Source: DAMCAP01 sp032059445 (lineage in GTDB: Bacteria; Bacillota; Clostridia; Oscillospirales; Ruminococcaceae). Taken from it: 64,000 bases of DNA. Under the pieces are notes generated by a model that worked only from the letters and a program-made list of their open reading frames with translations, did no database searches and had not been told where the DNA came from. Every line of letters begins with the position of its first letter. Position 1 is the first letter of the stretch. The stretch covers positions 1-64,000 of the forward strand of contig DAMCAP010000003.1 in NCBI GenBank assembly GCA_032059445.1. Direction: 5' to 3'. Of this stretch, positions 35,588 through 43,511 are shown piece by piece. The translations under genes and the position numbers were made by a program.

Positions 35588-37914
35588 AAAGCCTCCTTGG
35601 ATATGCTGCGCCAAATCTGCTCCGGAGTAAGAGGGAGAGAGAGTAGCTGGTGCCCATAAGCAGCAGAAAGCGCATTGCCTAGCGCTGCCGCCATGCCGAT
35701 GATGCCATGCTCTGCATAGCTGCGCACACCGTAAGGGGAATCTTCCTTGGGGGTTTCTACAAAATCTACGCGGTAATCAGGCTCTTGGCCGATGTGTATG
35801 AGCTTATAGGTGCGTAGATTTGGGCTCTGGGGGATGCCATCTGTGTCATAGGAAAATTCCTCACGGCTCGACATACTGATCCCCATCGCCATACCACCTG
35901 AAACCACCGCCCGCATGAGCTCGGGGTTGATGATCTTGCCTACGTCAATGACGGTAGAAGCGCTGATGATTCGGTAGGTATACTCCTTTAAATCTGCTTC
36001 GACCTCTACCACCTGTGCGCCTACCGTCCAATCTGGGCCGGTTTTGCCCTGACCGGTATTGGGGTCAAGCATGCTAAGTCCTTTGAGCATATAGCCGCCC
36101 CTGCCGATGGCAGGCTCGCCGATCGAGTCTCCTTTAGGTGATTTATACCCCTGCACGATATCTTTAAACAATATAAACTTATCAGGGTTATTCCTTGCAA
36201 ATACCCGCCCCCGGGTTACTTCAATCTCATCGGGTGAGCAGTTTAGTGCCAGTGCACCATTTAAGCGAAGCTGATTGAGCAGATCATCGGCGGCACGAAG
36301 TACAGCATGACCCGCCATATGCTCAGTGAGGCTGGCTACGGTTTTCCAGTGCTCGGGTGCTGTGCGTGTATCTACCTCCATGACCACATGCACCTGATCT
36401 GGGTCGATCTGCAAGCGCTCCGCTAGGATCTGCGCCAGATGGGTCTGCCCACCTGCTCCGATCTCTACCACTCCTGTGTGTAGGTTGACACTGCCGTCGG
36501 GATTAAAGGTAATCAGCGCACCTGAAATTGCATCTGTAGGTGGGTTTTCGGTCTTCCAGAAGCAGGCGATGCCTTTGGCCCTTACAGTATTTTCTTTAAT
36601 AGATGTAGGTTTTGCACCGCTCCATTCAGAAAGGGTTTTGAGCCTTTGTATGCATTGGGGTAAGTCTCCCATCAGGCTATTGGAGCATATGACCTGGGTC
36701 GGGGTCCAGTCGCCCGGGCGGATGGCATTAATAAACCGAAGCTCCAGTGGGTCGATATTGGACTGCTCTGCCAGTATGTCTAGCAGCCGCTCAATGCAGA
36801 AGGTATAGGATTCATGGGCAAACCCCCGATAAGAGGTGGCGTAGGTGTGATTGGTATACACACATATCGAGTCACAAGATAGATTTTCAATATGATAAGG
36901 GCCAGTGCAGTCGACAGCAATTGCTTTTGACATATAGGGGGCAATGTCGGCATACGCACCGCAATCTAGTTGATAATTCAGCTCAGCTGCTAAGAGTTTA
37001 CCATTTCTGTCTGCGCCGATTTTGAGATCAGCTTCCAGCCCCAGGCGACAAGGCGTAGTAGCCATATCTTGCTCACGGGGGAGCGTGAGGCGCACAGCAT
37101 GCCCTCCCACACTTTGAGATGCCAGATATGCCAGTATCTCGAGTGAAACCGCTGCTTTGCCGCCAAAGCCGCCACCCACAAAAGGCACCTGTACCTGTAT
37201 CTGCCCAGCAGGGATCAAAAAAGTCTCGGCAAGCTGCTTGCGAATGGCATACGGGGACTGGGAGGAGGTAAGGATGGTGACCTTACCATCTGCCGAGATC
37301 TCACAGCGAGCAGTGCGTATCTCCATTGCTAAGTGCTCAGTAGGTGGCATAGAAAAATGCCGCTCTACAATAAAAGTGCATTGATCAAAGGCGCTTTGCG
37401 GGTCTCCCTTTCTGATACGATAGCGGCTGGCGATGTTGCTATCGGCTTCTGGGTATACGTCGCTCGTCACGTTTTTGTAGCCCTTTACCTGCTTGGGGAT
37501 CAGCACTGCACCTTTGGCAAGTGCCTGTGAAGGATTAAGCACAAGGGGCAGGGGGGAGTAGCTAACCTCAATGAGCCTGACAGCCTCTTCAGCGGTAACC
37601 TCATCAAGGGCGACTACCATAGCAACAGGCTCACCTGCATAACGCACCACATCTCGTGCCAGCGCAGGGCGGTCTAGTAGCAACGGGCCAAAGAGTTGAC
37701 TGCAATCTGCTCCGGTCAGCACCGACTTTACCCCTCTAAGTGCCATCGCCTTGCTGGTGTCGATGTGCAGGATTTGGGCATGGGCATGGGTGCTGGTGAG
37801 CAGCCTAGCAGTGAAAGCACCCTTCAAGGGGAAATCATCGGCATACTGTGCTTTTCCGGTTACCTTGTCCCACGATTCTTTACGGGGGATGCTTTTTCCG
37901 ATAGCTGTATTCAT
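35584..37914 (-). CDS. xanthine dehydrogenase-type molybdopterin-binding large subunit
   Basis: A 776-residue catalytic subunit of the xanthine oxidase family, which hydroxylates purines or other N-heterocycles. It begins IGKSIPRKESWDKVTGKAQY and has the cofactor-binding motifs VPFVGGGFGGKA, SYRGFAHESY and VEIGAGGQTHLAQI. In the C-terminal part the usual GxxGVGE motif reads YGVRSYAEHGIIGM, so the catalytic Glu position seems kept in altered surroundings. ATG 37914 starts the conserved sequence, but its ribosome site is weak. Molybdenum cofactor synthesis and XdhC-type maturation genes are not in the window, and the substrate is unknown. Confidence 0.9.
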   Translation of the reverse strand: MNTAIGKSIPRKESWDKVTGKAQYADDFPLKGAFTARLLTSTHAHAQILHIDTSKAMALRGVKSVLTGADCSQLFGPLLLDRPALARDVVRYAGEPVAMVVALDEVTAEEAVRLIEVSYSPLPLVLNPSQALAKGAVLIPKQVKGYKNVTSDVYPEADSNIASRYRIRKGDPQSAFDQCTFIVERHFSMPPTEHLAMEIRTARCEISADGKVTILTSSQSPYAIRKQLAETFLIPAGQIQVQVPFVGGGFGGKAAVSLEILAYLASQSVGGHAVRLTLPREQDMATTPCRLGLEADLKIGADRNGKLLAAELNYQLDCGAYADIAPYMSKAIAVDCTGPYHIENLSCDSICVYTNHTYATSYRGFAHESYTFCIERLLDILAEQSNIDPLELRFINAIRPGDWTPTQVICSNSLMGDLPQCIQRLKTLSEWSGAKPTSIKENTVRAKGIACFWKTENPPTDAISGALITFNPDGSVNLHTGVVEIGAGGQTHLAQILAERLQIDPDQVHVVMEVDTRTAPEHWKTVASLTEHMAGHAVLRAADDLLNQLRLNGALALNCSPDEIEVTRGRVFARNNPDKFILFKDIVQGYKSPKGDSIGEPAIGRGGYMLKGLSMLDPNTGQGKTGPDWTVGAQVVEVEADLKEYTYRIISASTVIDVGKIINPELMRAVVSGGMAMGISMSSREEFSYDTDGIPQSPNLRTYKLIHIGQEPDYRVDFVETPKEDSPYGVRSYAEHGIIGMAAALGNALSAAYGHQLLSLPLTPEQIWRSISKEAL

Positions 37915-38083
37915 ACAGATCTGCAGTACCTTTCTGTGTATATTTGATTTGTGAATGCTGAAAATAATGATAAATGTATCTTTATATTTAGTCTTATAAT
38001 TATGCAAGCTCAGATAAACTGATTTGCTATGTATAGTATTGACCAAAAGTTTGAAGATAAATCTAAAAATCTGGAGGAGCAAA

Positions 38084-39319
38084 ATGAATCCCTTTGAGCA
38101 AAAACCAAAAAGCATCAGCGATACCATCATGGATTGGGGGACGATGTATCCCAGCCCCTATAACAAAAACACTGTGGATCCATATACAAAAATTCGTATC
38201 ATCCTCATGAACGGAATAGAGGTAGAGGCAGCGTTCTTTAGTCATCAGTTTCATCGAAATTGCCTGAATAATGACCTGCGCAGGGAGCTTGCATTATTGC
38301 GCCGTATCGAGCAGCAGCAGCAAAAGCAGATCAACTGGCTAAAGCCCATTGACGAAACTCAGCTGGAAACTACCATCGGATACGAGCATGTGGCAGTAGA
38401 CCTTACCGCTTGGCTGGCTCAAAATGAGCCCAATCCCTACGTGAAGCAGGCCTTGGATTTTGCCCTACTGGAGGACTTTGACCATCTTTACCGATATGCC
38501 AACCTGCTGGATTTAAATGCACAGATCCCTGCACAGAAGCTGGTCAAAAGCTATGTTGATATTACTCCCGGCCGCCCCACGATTGCGGAGCACCGCTTCC
38601 CATATGATTCAATCAAAAATCCCATTGATTTTAAGACAGCTGATATCCGCACCAAGCTCAACACCCTGATCATCACAGCAGGGGAGCAGCAGACGATGAA
38701 TTTTTATATGAATATCGGTAATACCTATTACAATGATCTGGGGCGGCAGCTTTATCAGGAGATTGCCATGATTGAGGAGCAGCATGTCAGCCACTATGGT
38801 TCGCTGCTTGATCCCAACTGCACCTGGCTTGAGAATCTGCTGATGCACGAGTATATGGAGTGCTATTTGTACTATTCATTTTATCAGGATGAACAGGATG
38901 CCAATGTAAAATCTATATGGGAGAAGCATCTTGAGCAAGAAATCGCTCATCTGCACAAAGCTGTAGATCTGCTCAAAAAGTACGAAAGTAAGGACTGGCA
39001 GCAGGTGATCCCAGGAGGTGCCTTCCCAAAGCTGCTGCAGTTTCATGATACGCGTGATTATGTAAGGCAGGTGCTGGATGAGCAGATCCTGCTTACGGCA
39101 GACGCCGAAGGGTACCAGCCTGTAGATAAGCTGCCCAAAGATCATCGATTCTTCTTGTATCAAAGCAAAGTCAACCACAATGTGGATCAGGTTGCCAGCC
39201 ATCAGGTGATTGCACATCATCAGAAGCAGTATAATATCGATTATCGTGCAGAGTCAAAACCAAACCCTGTGGCAGGGCTAAGTGATCGTACCATCGACAA
39301 TACCCAGATCACCCGATAG
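38084..39319 (+). CDS. ferritin-like domain protein, unknown function
   Basis: A 411-residue helical protein. Two regions look like ferritin-like four-helix modules with metal-type motifs: YEHVAVDLTAW with LEDFDHLYRY (about residues 103-145), and EQQTMNFYMNIGN, IAMIEEQHVSHYG, MHEYMECYLYYSF and LEQEIAHLHKAV (about 200-305). The spaced Glu/ExxH residues suggest a di-iron centre. I do not know a characterised homologue; the product may act in iron handling or oxidative stress. The ATG is 4 bases after GGAGGAG. The in-frame extension to 38024 lacks a ribosome site. It stands alone, divergent from the molybdenum enzyme. Confidence 0.75.
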   Translation: MNPFEQKPKSISDTIMDWGTMYPSPYNKNTVDPYTKIRIILMNGIEVEAAFFSHQFHRNCLNNDLRRELALLRRIEQQQQKQINWLKPIDETQLETTIGYEHVAVDLTAWLAQNEPNPYVKQALDFALLEDFDHLYRYANLLDLNAQIPAQKLVKSYVDITPGRPTIAEHRFPYDSIKNPIDFKTADIRTKLNTLIITAGEQQTMNFYMNIGNTYYNDLGRQLYQEIAMIEEQHVSHYGSLLDPNCTWLENLLMHEYMECYLYYSFYQDEQDANVKSIWEKHLEQEIAHLHKAVDLLKKYESKDWQQVIPGGAFPKLLQFHDTRDYVRQVLDEQILLTADAEGYQPVDKLPKDHRFFLYQSKVNHNVDQVASHQVIAHHQKQYNIDYRAESKPNPVAGLSDRTIDNTQITR

Positions 39320-39339
39320 TATATCAAGCTCAACAGCAA

Positions 39340-39369
39340 AACGCCGCCTCAAGTGTAGGCGGCGTTTCG
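39340..39369. terminator. bidirectional terminator
   Basis: AAAACGCCGCCT...AGGCGGCGTTT forms a strong G/C stem between the convergent ferritin-like and membrane protein genes. Confidence 0.82.
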
Positions 39370-39380
39370 TATTATTGGTA

Positions 39381-40091
39381 TTAAAGCAGCAGCTCAAGTA
39401 TGGCGCTGGTGCAGAGTAGTACCCCTACGGTTGAGATTTTGAGAGCTTGCGTGCTTTTGGGTGGGAGTGTGGCAAAGAACGCAGAAATATGCTGACATAG
39501 AGCATCTACAGGCTTATCGATGAAGCTTCTAGCTTGGTATCCTACAAATAGCAGCAAGCTGGTCATGAGATTATGGGTTATAAAGAAAGTGAAAAGACTC
39601 TCTGGGCTGCTGATCACTGAAATCTCTCGCATCCAGTCAGGTACGAATACAAGCAGATATACTGCATAAATTAATCGCCAGCCTGTGTTCATCCCCAGTG
39701 CACACAGCCCTGTAGACAAAGCAGATTGTAGCTTGCCTGCAAGGAGGCGCTTAATTAGATATACTACTCCTGCCATGGCAATTGCCTCAAATAAAATAGA
39801 AATGGCAGGGTTGATGACCTTATCGACTCTGATAGGCAGCAGCAGGTTTAAAAGCTTGATGGAAGCACAGAGCACACCAACCCCCAAAATAGCGGATAGG
39901 CTGCGGGTTTTGCAGTATACCCCCGCCATAAAAAAGCAGGCTACAGGGTACCAGACCATCCAGCCGATTTTTACGGGGAGCATGTGCAAAAGATACCCCA
40001 CAGTGGCTTCAAAAATTCCCCATACCGCGCCCCAGGCAAGGATAGACAAAATGATTGATTTTTCATGGGTGCATTGCTGGTTATTCATCAT
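39381..40091 (-). CDS. integral membrane protein, unknown
   Basis: About 236 residues with six or seven hydrophobic helices and few charged residues, such as IILSILAWGAVWGIFEATVG and HNLMTSLLLFVGYQARSFID. It resembles the general layout of ECF-transporter S components or other small carriers, but I see no diagnostic motif. ATG 40091 or 40088 follows AGGAGG. It lies 45 bp downstream of a small gene and the YIEGIA-family gene, possibly in one unit. Confidence 0.7.
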   Translation of the reverse strand: MMNNQQCTHEKSIILSILAWGAVWGIFEATVGYLLHMLPVKIGWMVWYPVACFFMAGVYCKTRSLSAILGVGVLCASIKLLNLLLPIRVDKVINPAISILFEAIAMAGVVYLIKRLLAGKLQSALSTGLCALGMNTGWRLIYAVYLLVFVPDWMREISVISSPESLFTFFITHNLMTSLLLFVGYQARSFIDKPVDALCQHISAFFATLPPKSTQALKISTVGVLLCTSAILELLL

Positions 40092-40154
40092 ATTTCCTCC
40101 TAATCCCATACTAAAACAAGTGTATGAGAGAAAGGAAAGAATGATGTCCCTCGT

Positions 40155-40343
40155 CTAGTCGCTAATGATCAGGTAGTCGCCGTTTTTTAGCTGCAATACA
40201 TTGGCGCGCAGAGCTTTGCTGATATCGGTGACACAGCTTTTACGCATAGTTTCGTCTGCAATCAACAGAGTCAAGGGGTTACCGGTTTGTACGATATTTT
40301 CATTATTTGTGATATATACTAAGATTTCGGGGCTTTTACCCAT
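40155..40343 (-). CDS. small protein accompanying YIEGIA protein
   Basis: A 62-residue soluble protein (SPEILVYITNNENIVQTGNP at the start, VLQLKNGDYLIISD at the end). It begins right at the stop of the YIEGIA-family gene, so the two are translationally linked. I recall such a small partner being named a capping complex subunit for YIEGIA in current annotation. The name comes from memory of gene pairing, and biochemical function is unknown. Confidence 0.6.
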   Translation of the reverse strand: MGKSPEILVYITNNENIVQTGNPLTLLIADETMRKSCVTDISKALRANVLQLKNGDYLIISD

Positions 40344-41249
40344 TTACTCATCTCCTTTGTAGCTCGACATGATGGAGTGGATCTTTCGGCTGTTTTCTAG
40401 GATAGGCGTCTTCTCCACTGCACTGATGAGTGAGTCAATGTTGTGGATGATCGGCACAAAAGCAACGATGATTTTACCCTCTTTGAAGTTTCGCCGTGTA
40501 AATTTAAATCGCTTTACCCCAAAGGAGCGGACAGCCTCATACAAGATCGCCTGCCGCTGCCCAAAGTTATCAAGGGTGATCCGAAAGGTATCTTTTTTGG
40601 GAGTGATGACGATGGCGATACCTTCCTTCAAAAATAGCTCTCGGCTGCGGTCGGCACCCAGTAGATTGGTGACAAACATGCCATCTACAAAGAGCTCGGA
40701 TTGCTCTACAGTAATCTTGCCTTCGGTGATGGTGCAGATGTCGCCCACAGTCTTACCCTTAGTAAATCTTCTTAAAGTATAGATGATCACCGAGCCGGCA
40801 ACAAGCCCTACTGCTCCGTCGAGTAGCAAATTCCCACTGTAAAAAATCCGCATTACAAGGACGGTAAACACAGAAGTCAGTAGAGAAATGTAGTTTCGCG
40901 CCTCATAGGTTTTTGCGATGCCGTCGATATAAGCCGCTCCGCGCTTGGTATACTCGGTATTTTCTAGCTTGTGTAGGCTCTCCGCCTCTAGCTTACGGAT
41001 GTCTCTAAAATGCTGTATCGCCAGCGCTAAGAAGGTGACGGCGGTAAAATCCCTGATCATCAGTGCCGGGATTGCTACCGCACCCAAAAACGATGCAATA
41101 AACCCGGTCACTAGATGGATAAACAAACCACCTGGAAAGCTTGGGTTTTGGCGATAATCTATGCGCAGCGTTACCACTCGTGCCGCCGTGCCCATAATTA
41201 CACCACTTAAAATCAAAACTATATCGGAATATTGCAGTTGAGTTTCCAT
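40344..41249 (-). CDS. YIEGIA family protein
   Basis: A 301-residue membrane protein that holds the family name motif as YIDGIAKTYEARNY. It has hydrophobic helices such as IVLILSGVIMGTAARVVTLR, LVTGFIASFLGAVAIPALMI and LLLDGAVGLVAGSVIIY, and a soluble C-terminal part. The family occurs in spore-forming Bacillota, and its role is not established. ATG 41249 is 5 bases after AAGGGGG; a longer in-frame start at 41357 has no ribosome site. Confidence 0.82.
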   Translation of the reverse strand: METQLQYSDIVLILSGVIMGTAARVVTLRIDYRQNPSFPGGLFIHLVTGFIASFLGAVAIPALMIRDFTAVTFLALAIQHFRDIRKLEAESLHKLENTEYTKRGAAYIDGIAKTYEARNYISLLTSVFTVLVMRIFYSGNLLLDGAVGLVAGSVIIYTLRRFTKGKTVGDICTITEGKITVEQSELFVDGMFVTNLLGADRSRELFLKEGIAIVITPKKDTFRITLDNFGQRQAILYEAVRSFGVKRFKFTRRNFKEGKIIVAFVPIIHNIDSLISAVEKTPILENSRKIHSIMSSYKGDE

Positions 41250-41513
41250 AACTACCCCCTTTTTTACTCTTATTATTGTTTCTAGAAGCCTGTGTTTTAT
41301 GCAGTATTTGCCCGTATGCAGGAGAAGCGAAATACGAAAAGACAAAATTTTTCGCACTAAAAAGCAGATTGTATGTGGCTATCGTTATTTCGAAGTGTAG
41401 GCTAGAGGGGTAAATGCCCCAAGGATTTTTGAGCATTAATCCACATTGTCTTTTCACCAGCATAAGATTTTTTATAGATTATTTATAGAATTCATTTTTT
41501 TTGGATTAAACGG

Positions 41514-41543
41514 TTGACAAAGTGTAAGAACCTCAGCTATAAT
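41514..41543 (+). promoter_or_regulatory. consensus sigma-A promoter of the liv leader
   Basis: TTGACA (41514-41519) and TATAAT (41538-41543) are both perfect, with an 18-base spacer. Transcription should begin near 41550, about 47 bases before the leader open frame. This is one of the strongest promoters seen in the window. Confidence 0.85.
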
Positions 41544-41596
41544 ATGAAAAATTACTTCAGCGCTTTATCGCTTTATTGATCGAAAGGAGAATCATC

Positions 41597-41923
41597 ATGT
41601 TTGAACCATGTACTGCAAATGTTAATAATAGCACACGCAGCGCATATTCTGCGTGTGATTTTTCCTGCGCATTTTTTAATACTGATGCTATGACCAATGC
41701 TATTCTTGTGCACATCGCTCTTGCGGTGTGCTTTTTTGTTGTGTCTGTAGTGGTGCTACCTGTATCGATTATTAGCATTATTGCCGTGATTAGCGTGATT
41801 AACGTTCTAAACGTGATTATTATTATGAACGTGATTATCTCGCTCCTCCTCGTGGTGGTGCTCATTATTTGCTACAAGTTCATAAAGAAGCATACACACA
41901 TACCGGCGACTAGCAAAGGATAG
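41597..41923 (+). CDS. branched-chain-residue-rich leader peptide upstream of livJHMGF
   Basis: A 108-codon frame starts at ATG 41597, 6 bases after AAAGGAGA. Residues 36-91 contain 39 Ile, Leu or Val out of 56, no Gly and little else but Ser, Asn and Ala, for example FFVVSVVVLPVSIISIIAVI. The run recalls the E. coli ilv leader peptide, though it is much longer. Two terminator-like hairpins lie inside the frame, another terminator follows 20 bases after the stop, and the next genes import branched-chain amino acids. I infer a leader peptide whose ribosomes stall when Ile, Leu or Val is scarce. The alternative, a small membrane protein with two helices, cannot be excluded. Confidence 0.7.
   Translation: MFEPCTANVNNSTRSAYSACDFSCAFFNTDAMTNAILVHIALAVCFFVVSVVVLPVSIISIIAVISVINVLNVIIIMNVIISLLLVVVLIICYKFIKKHTHIPATSKG
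41632..41663 (+). promoter_or_regulatory. hairpin H1 inside the liv leader frame
   Basis: The perfect 9-bp stem CACACGCAG/CTGCGTGTG has an 8-base loop and is followed by ATTTTT. An overlapping alternative pairs GCGCA (41640-41644) with TGCGC (41666-41670), followed by six T at 41672-41677. The two are mutually exclusive, as in attenuators. Confidence 0.55.
41710..41737 (+). terminator. internal terminator-like hairpin H2 in the liv leader frame
   Basis: The 9-bp stem GCACATCGC/GCGGTGTGC (one G-U pair) has a 4-base loop and is followed by six T. The left arm and loop are within codons for Ile, Leu and Val, so a ribosome paused there would cover the hairpin. Confidence 0.6.
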
Positions 41924-41942
41924 ATACTTTGTGGCGTGATAG

Positions 41943-41976
41943 GCGGCTATGCTTCGAGGAGCATAGCCGCTTTTTT
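41943..41976 (+). terminator. intrinsic terminator between the leader peptide and livJ
   Basis: The perfect 10-bp stem GCGGCTATGC/GCATAGCCGC has an 8-base loop and is followed by six T. It sits 20 bases past the leader stop codon. GAAGCATA at 41887-41894 is complementary to TATGCTTC at 41948-41955, overlapping the left arm, and could form a competing antiterminator. Confidence 0.85.
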
Positions 41977-42044
41977 ATTTTATATATTGACTGCTTACAG
42001 CGAAGAGATCAAGTTAAAACATCTGCAAAATTTTCATGGGAATC

Positions 42045-42072
42045 TGCTTTGATTTGTGCACGAATCAAAGCA
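42045..42072. promoter_or_regulatory. 28-bp near-perfect palindrome upstream of livJ
   Basis: TGCTTTGATT - TGTGCACG - AATCAAAGCA: 10-bp arms match perfectly and the centre holds GTGCAC. It ends 39 bases before the livJ ATG, with no T-run of terminator length. It may be an operator for a dimeric regulator or an RNA hairpin. Confidence 0.55.
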
Positions 42073-42111
42073 TTTCATACACAAAACAATTGAAGAAATG
42101 AGGATAAGATA

Positions 42112-43299
42112 ATGAAAAAAGCAGTTTCTTTTGCAATGGCTGCCGCAGTGGTGATGGCAGCGTTTACCGGATGTCAAGGTGCTCCCGCAAGTCAGGCTAC
42201 ACCCGCTGCTTCCAACGGCTCTACTCCCGCAGCTCAGACCCTAATCATCGGTGGCTCCGGCCCGCTGACAGGCGACTATGCAACCTATGGTATCTCGGTA
42301 AAGCAGGGCGCGCTGCTTGCTATGAAGGAGCTTAACGCAGCAGGTGGTGTCAACGGGATCCAGTTTGATGTAAGGATAGAAGATGATCAGGCTGACCCTG
42401 CAATGGCAGTCAGCGCCTACTCCACCCTGTATGATGCTGGGATGAAAGTATCGCTGGGTGGCGTAACCAGCGGCGCATGCATCGCAGTATCAGAAGAAAC
42501 CAAGAAGGATGGCATGCTAATGCTGACCCCTTCTGGCTCACAGAAGGATTGCGTGCAGTATGACAACGGCTTTAGAGTCTGCTTTACCGACCCTGATCAG
42601 GGTATCTATGCCGCTCAGTTTATCTTTGACAATAAGGTCGGCCAGAAGATTGCGGTGATCTACGATAAATCAAACGATTACTCCGCAGGCATCACCGAGA
42701 ATTTCATGACTAAGGCAAAGGAGCTGGGCCTTGAAGTTGTAACCCAGCAGGCATATACCAACCAGTCCAACACCGACTTCTCTGTGCAGCTGCAGGCAGT
42801 AAAATCCTCCGGTGCTGATCTGGTGTTCCTGCCGATCTACGCGCAGGAAGCTGCTTACATCCTGACCCAAGCCAATAAAATGGCACTGGGCGCTACCTTC
42901 TTTGGCTGCGACGGTCTTGACGGTATCATCGAAAAAATCGGCAAAGAAAATCTAGCATTTACCGAAGGCGTAATGCTGCTGACTCCATTTGCGGCTGACT
43001 CTGCCGAGCCTGTTGTAGCCAATTTTACAAAGGCATACAAAGAAAGCTTTAATACTACCCCAGATCAGTTTGCAGCTGATGGATATGACGCAGTTTATAC
43101 CATCGCTGAAGCAATGAAAAAGGCAAACATCACCGATCTTAACGACAAGGAGTTTGACCAAAAGATGATCGGCGCTATGACCCAGATCACTGTAAAGGGT
43201 ACTACCGGCACCATGACCTGGACAGCCGACGGAGAGCCAGCAAAATCTGCTACAGCAGTTGTGATCAAAGATGGCAGCTATGTAGCGTATAAGAAATAG
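42112..43299 (+). CDS. livJ: branched-chain amino acid ABC transporter, substrate-binding lipoprotein
   Basis: A 395-residue periplasmic-binding-protein type I lipoprotein. The lipobox is AAFTGC, followed by an Ala/Pro/Ser linker. The Leu/Ile/Val-binding family signature reads IGGSGPLTGDYATYGISVKQ, with GGVTSGACIAVSEE, AVIYDKSNDYSAG and FAADGYDAVYTIAEAM. It captures the substrate for LivHMGF. The family also includes binders of other amino acids and amides, so specificity is inferred from the leader and operon. The ribosome site is GAGGATAA. Confidence 0.92.
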   Translation: MKKAVSFAMAAAVVMAAFTGCQGAPASQATPAASNGSTPAAQTLIIGGSGPLTGDYATYGISVKQGALLAMKELNAAGGVNGIQFDVRIEDDQADPAMAVSAYSTLYDAGMKVSLGGVTSGACIAVSEETKKDGMLMLTPSGSQKDCVQYDNGFRVCFTDPDQGIYAAQFIFDNKVGQKIAVIYDKSNDYSAGITENFMTKAKELGLEVVTQQAYTNQSNTDFSVQLQAVKSSGADLVFLPIYAQEAAYILTQANKMALGATFFGCDGLDGIIEKIGKENLAFTEGVMLLTPFAADSAEPVVANFTKAYKESFNTTPDQFAADGYDAVYTIAEAMKKANITDLNDKEFDQKMIGAMTQITVKGTTGTMTWTADGEPAKSATAVVIKDGSYVAYKK

Positions 43300-43313
43300 T
43301 CTTGAAAACAAAA

Positions 43314-43339
43314 GCGCCGGCAGAGTAATCTGCCGGTGC
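43314..43339 (+). promoter_or_regulatory. stable hairpin between livJ and livH
   Basis: The 11-bp stem GCGCCGGCAGA/TCTGCCGGTGC (one G-U pair) is closed by GTAA, a GNRA-type tetraloop, with no T-run. Such intercistronic hairpins typically protect the upstream binding-protein mRNA and give it higher expression than the permease genes. Confidence 0.65.
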
Positions 43340-43511
43340 ATGATATCAAGAGCAAACTGAAGCTTCTGACGAAGCCTATTTCTTTCGGCAAAGGATGCTT
43401 TATAGATCAAAAATGGGACGCACATGTCTGTGTTTGATTATATAAATACTGGGATAAGAAATATCGCTTGTCTTAATTTTGAGAAACGCTCTGGAATTTG
43501 AGGTGTGATGA

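Noticed and set aside
41557..41865. Open frame on the minus strand opposite the liv leader
   Set aside because: It has no ribosome site and mirrors the simple GTGATT-type codon tract. The plus strand has the promoter, ribosome site and terminators.
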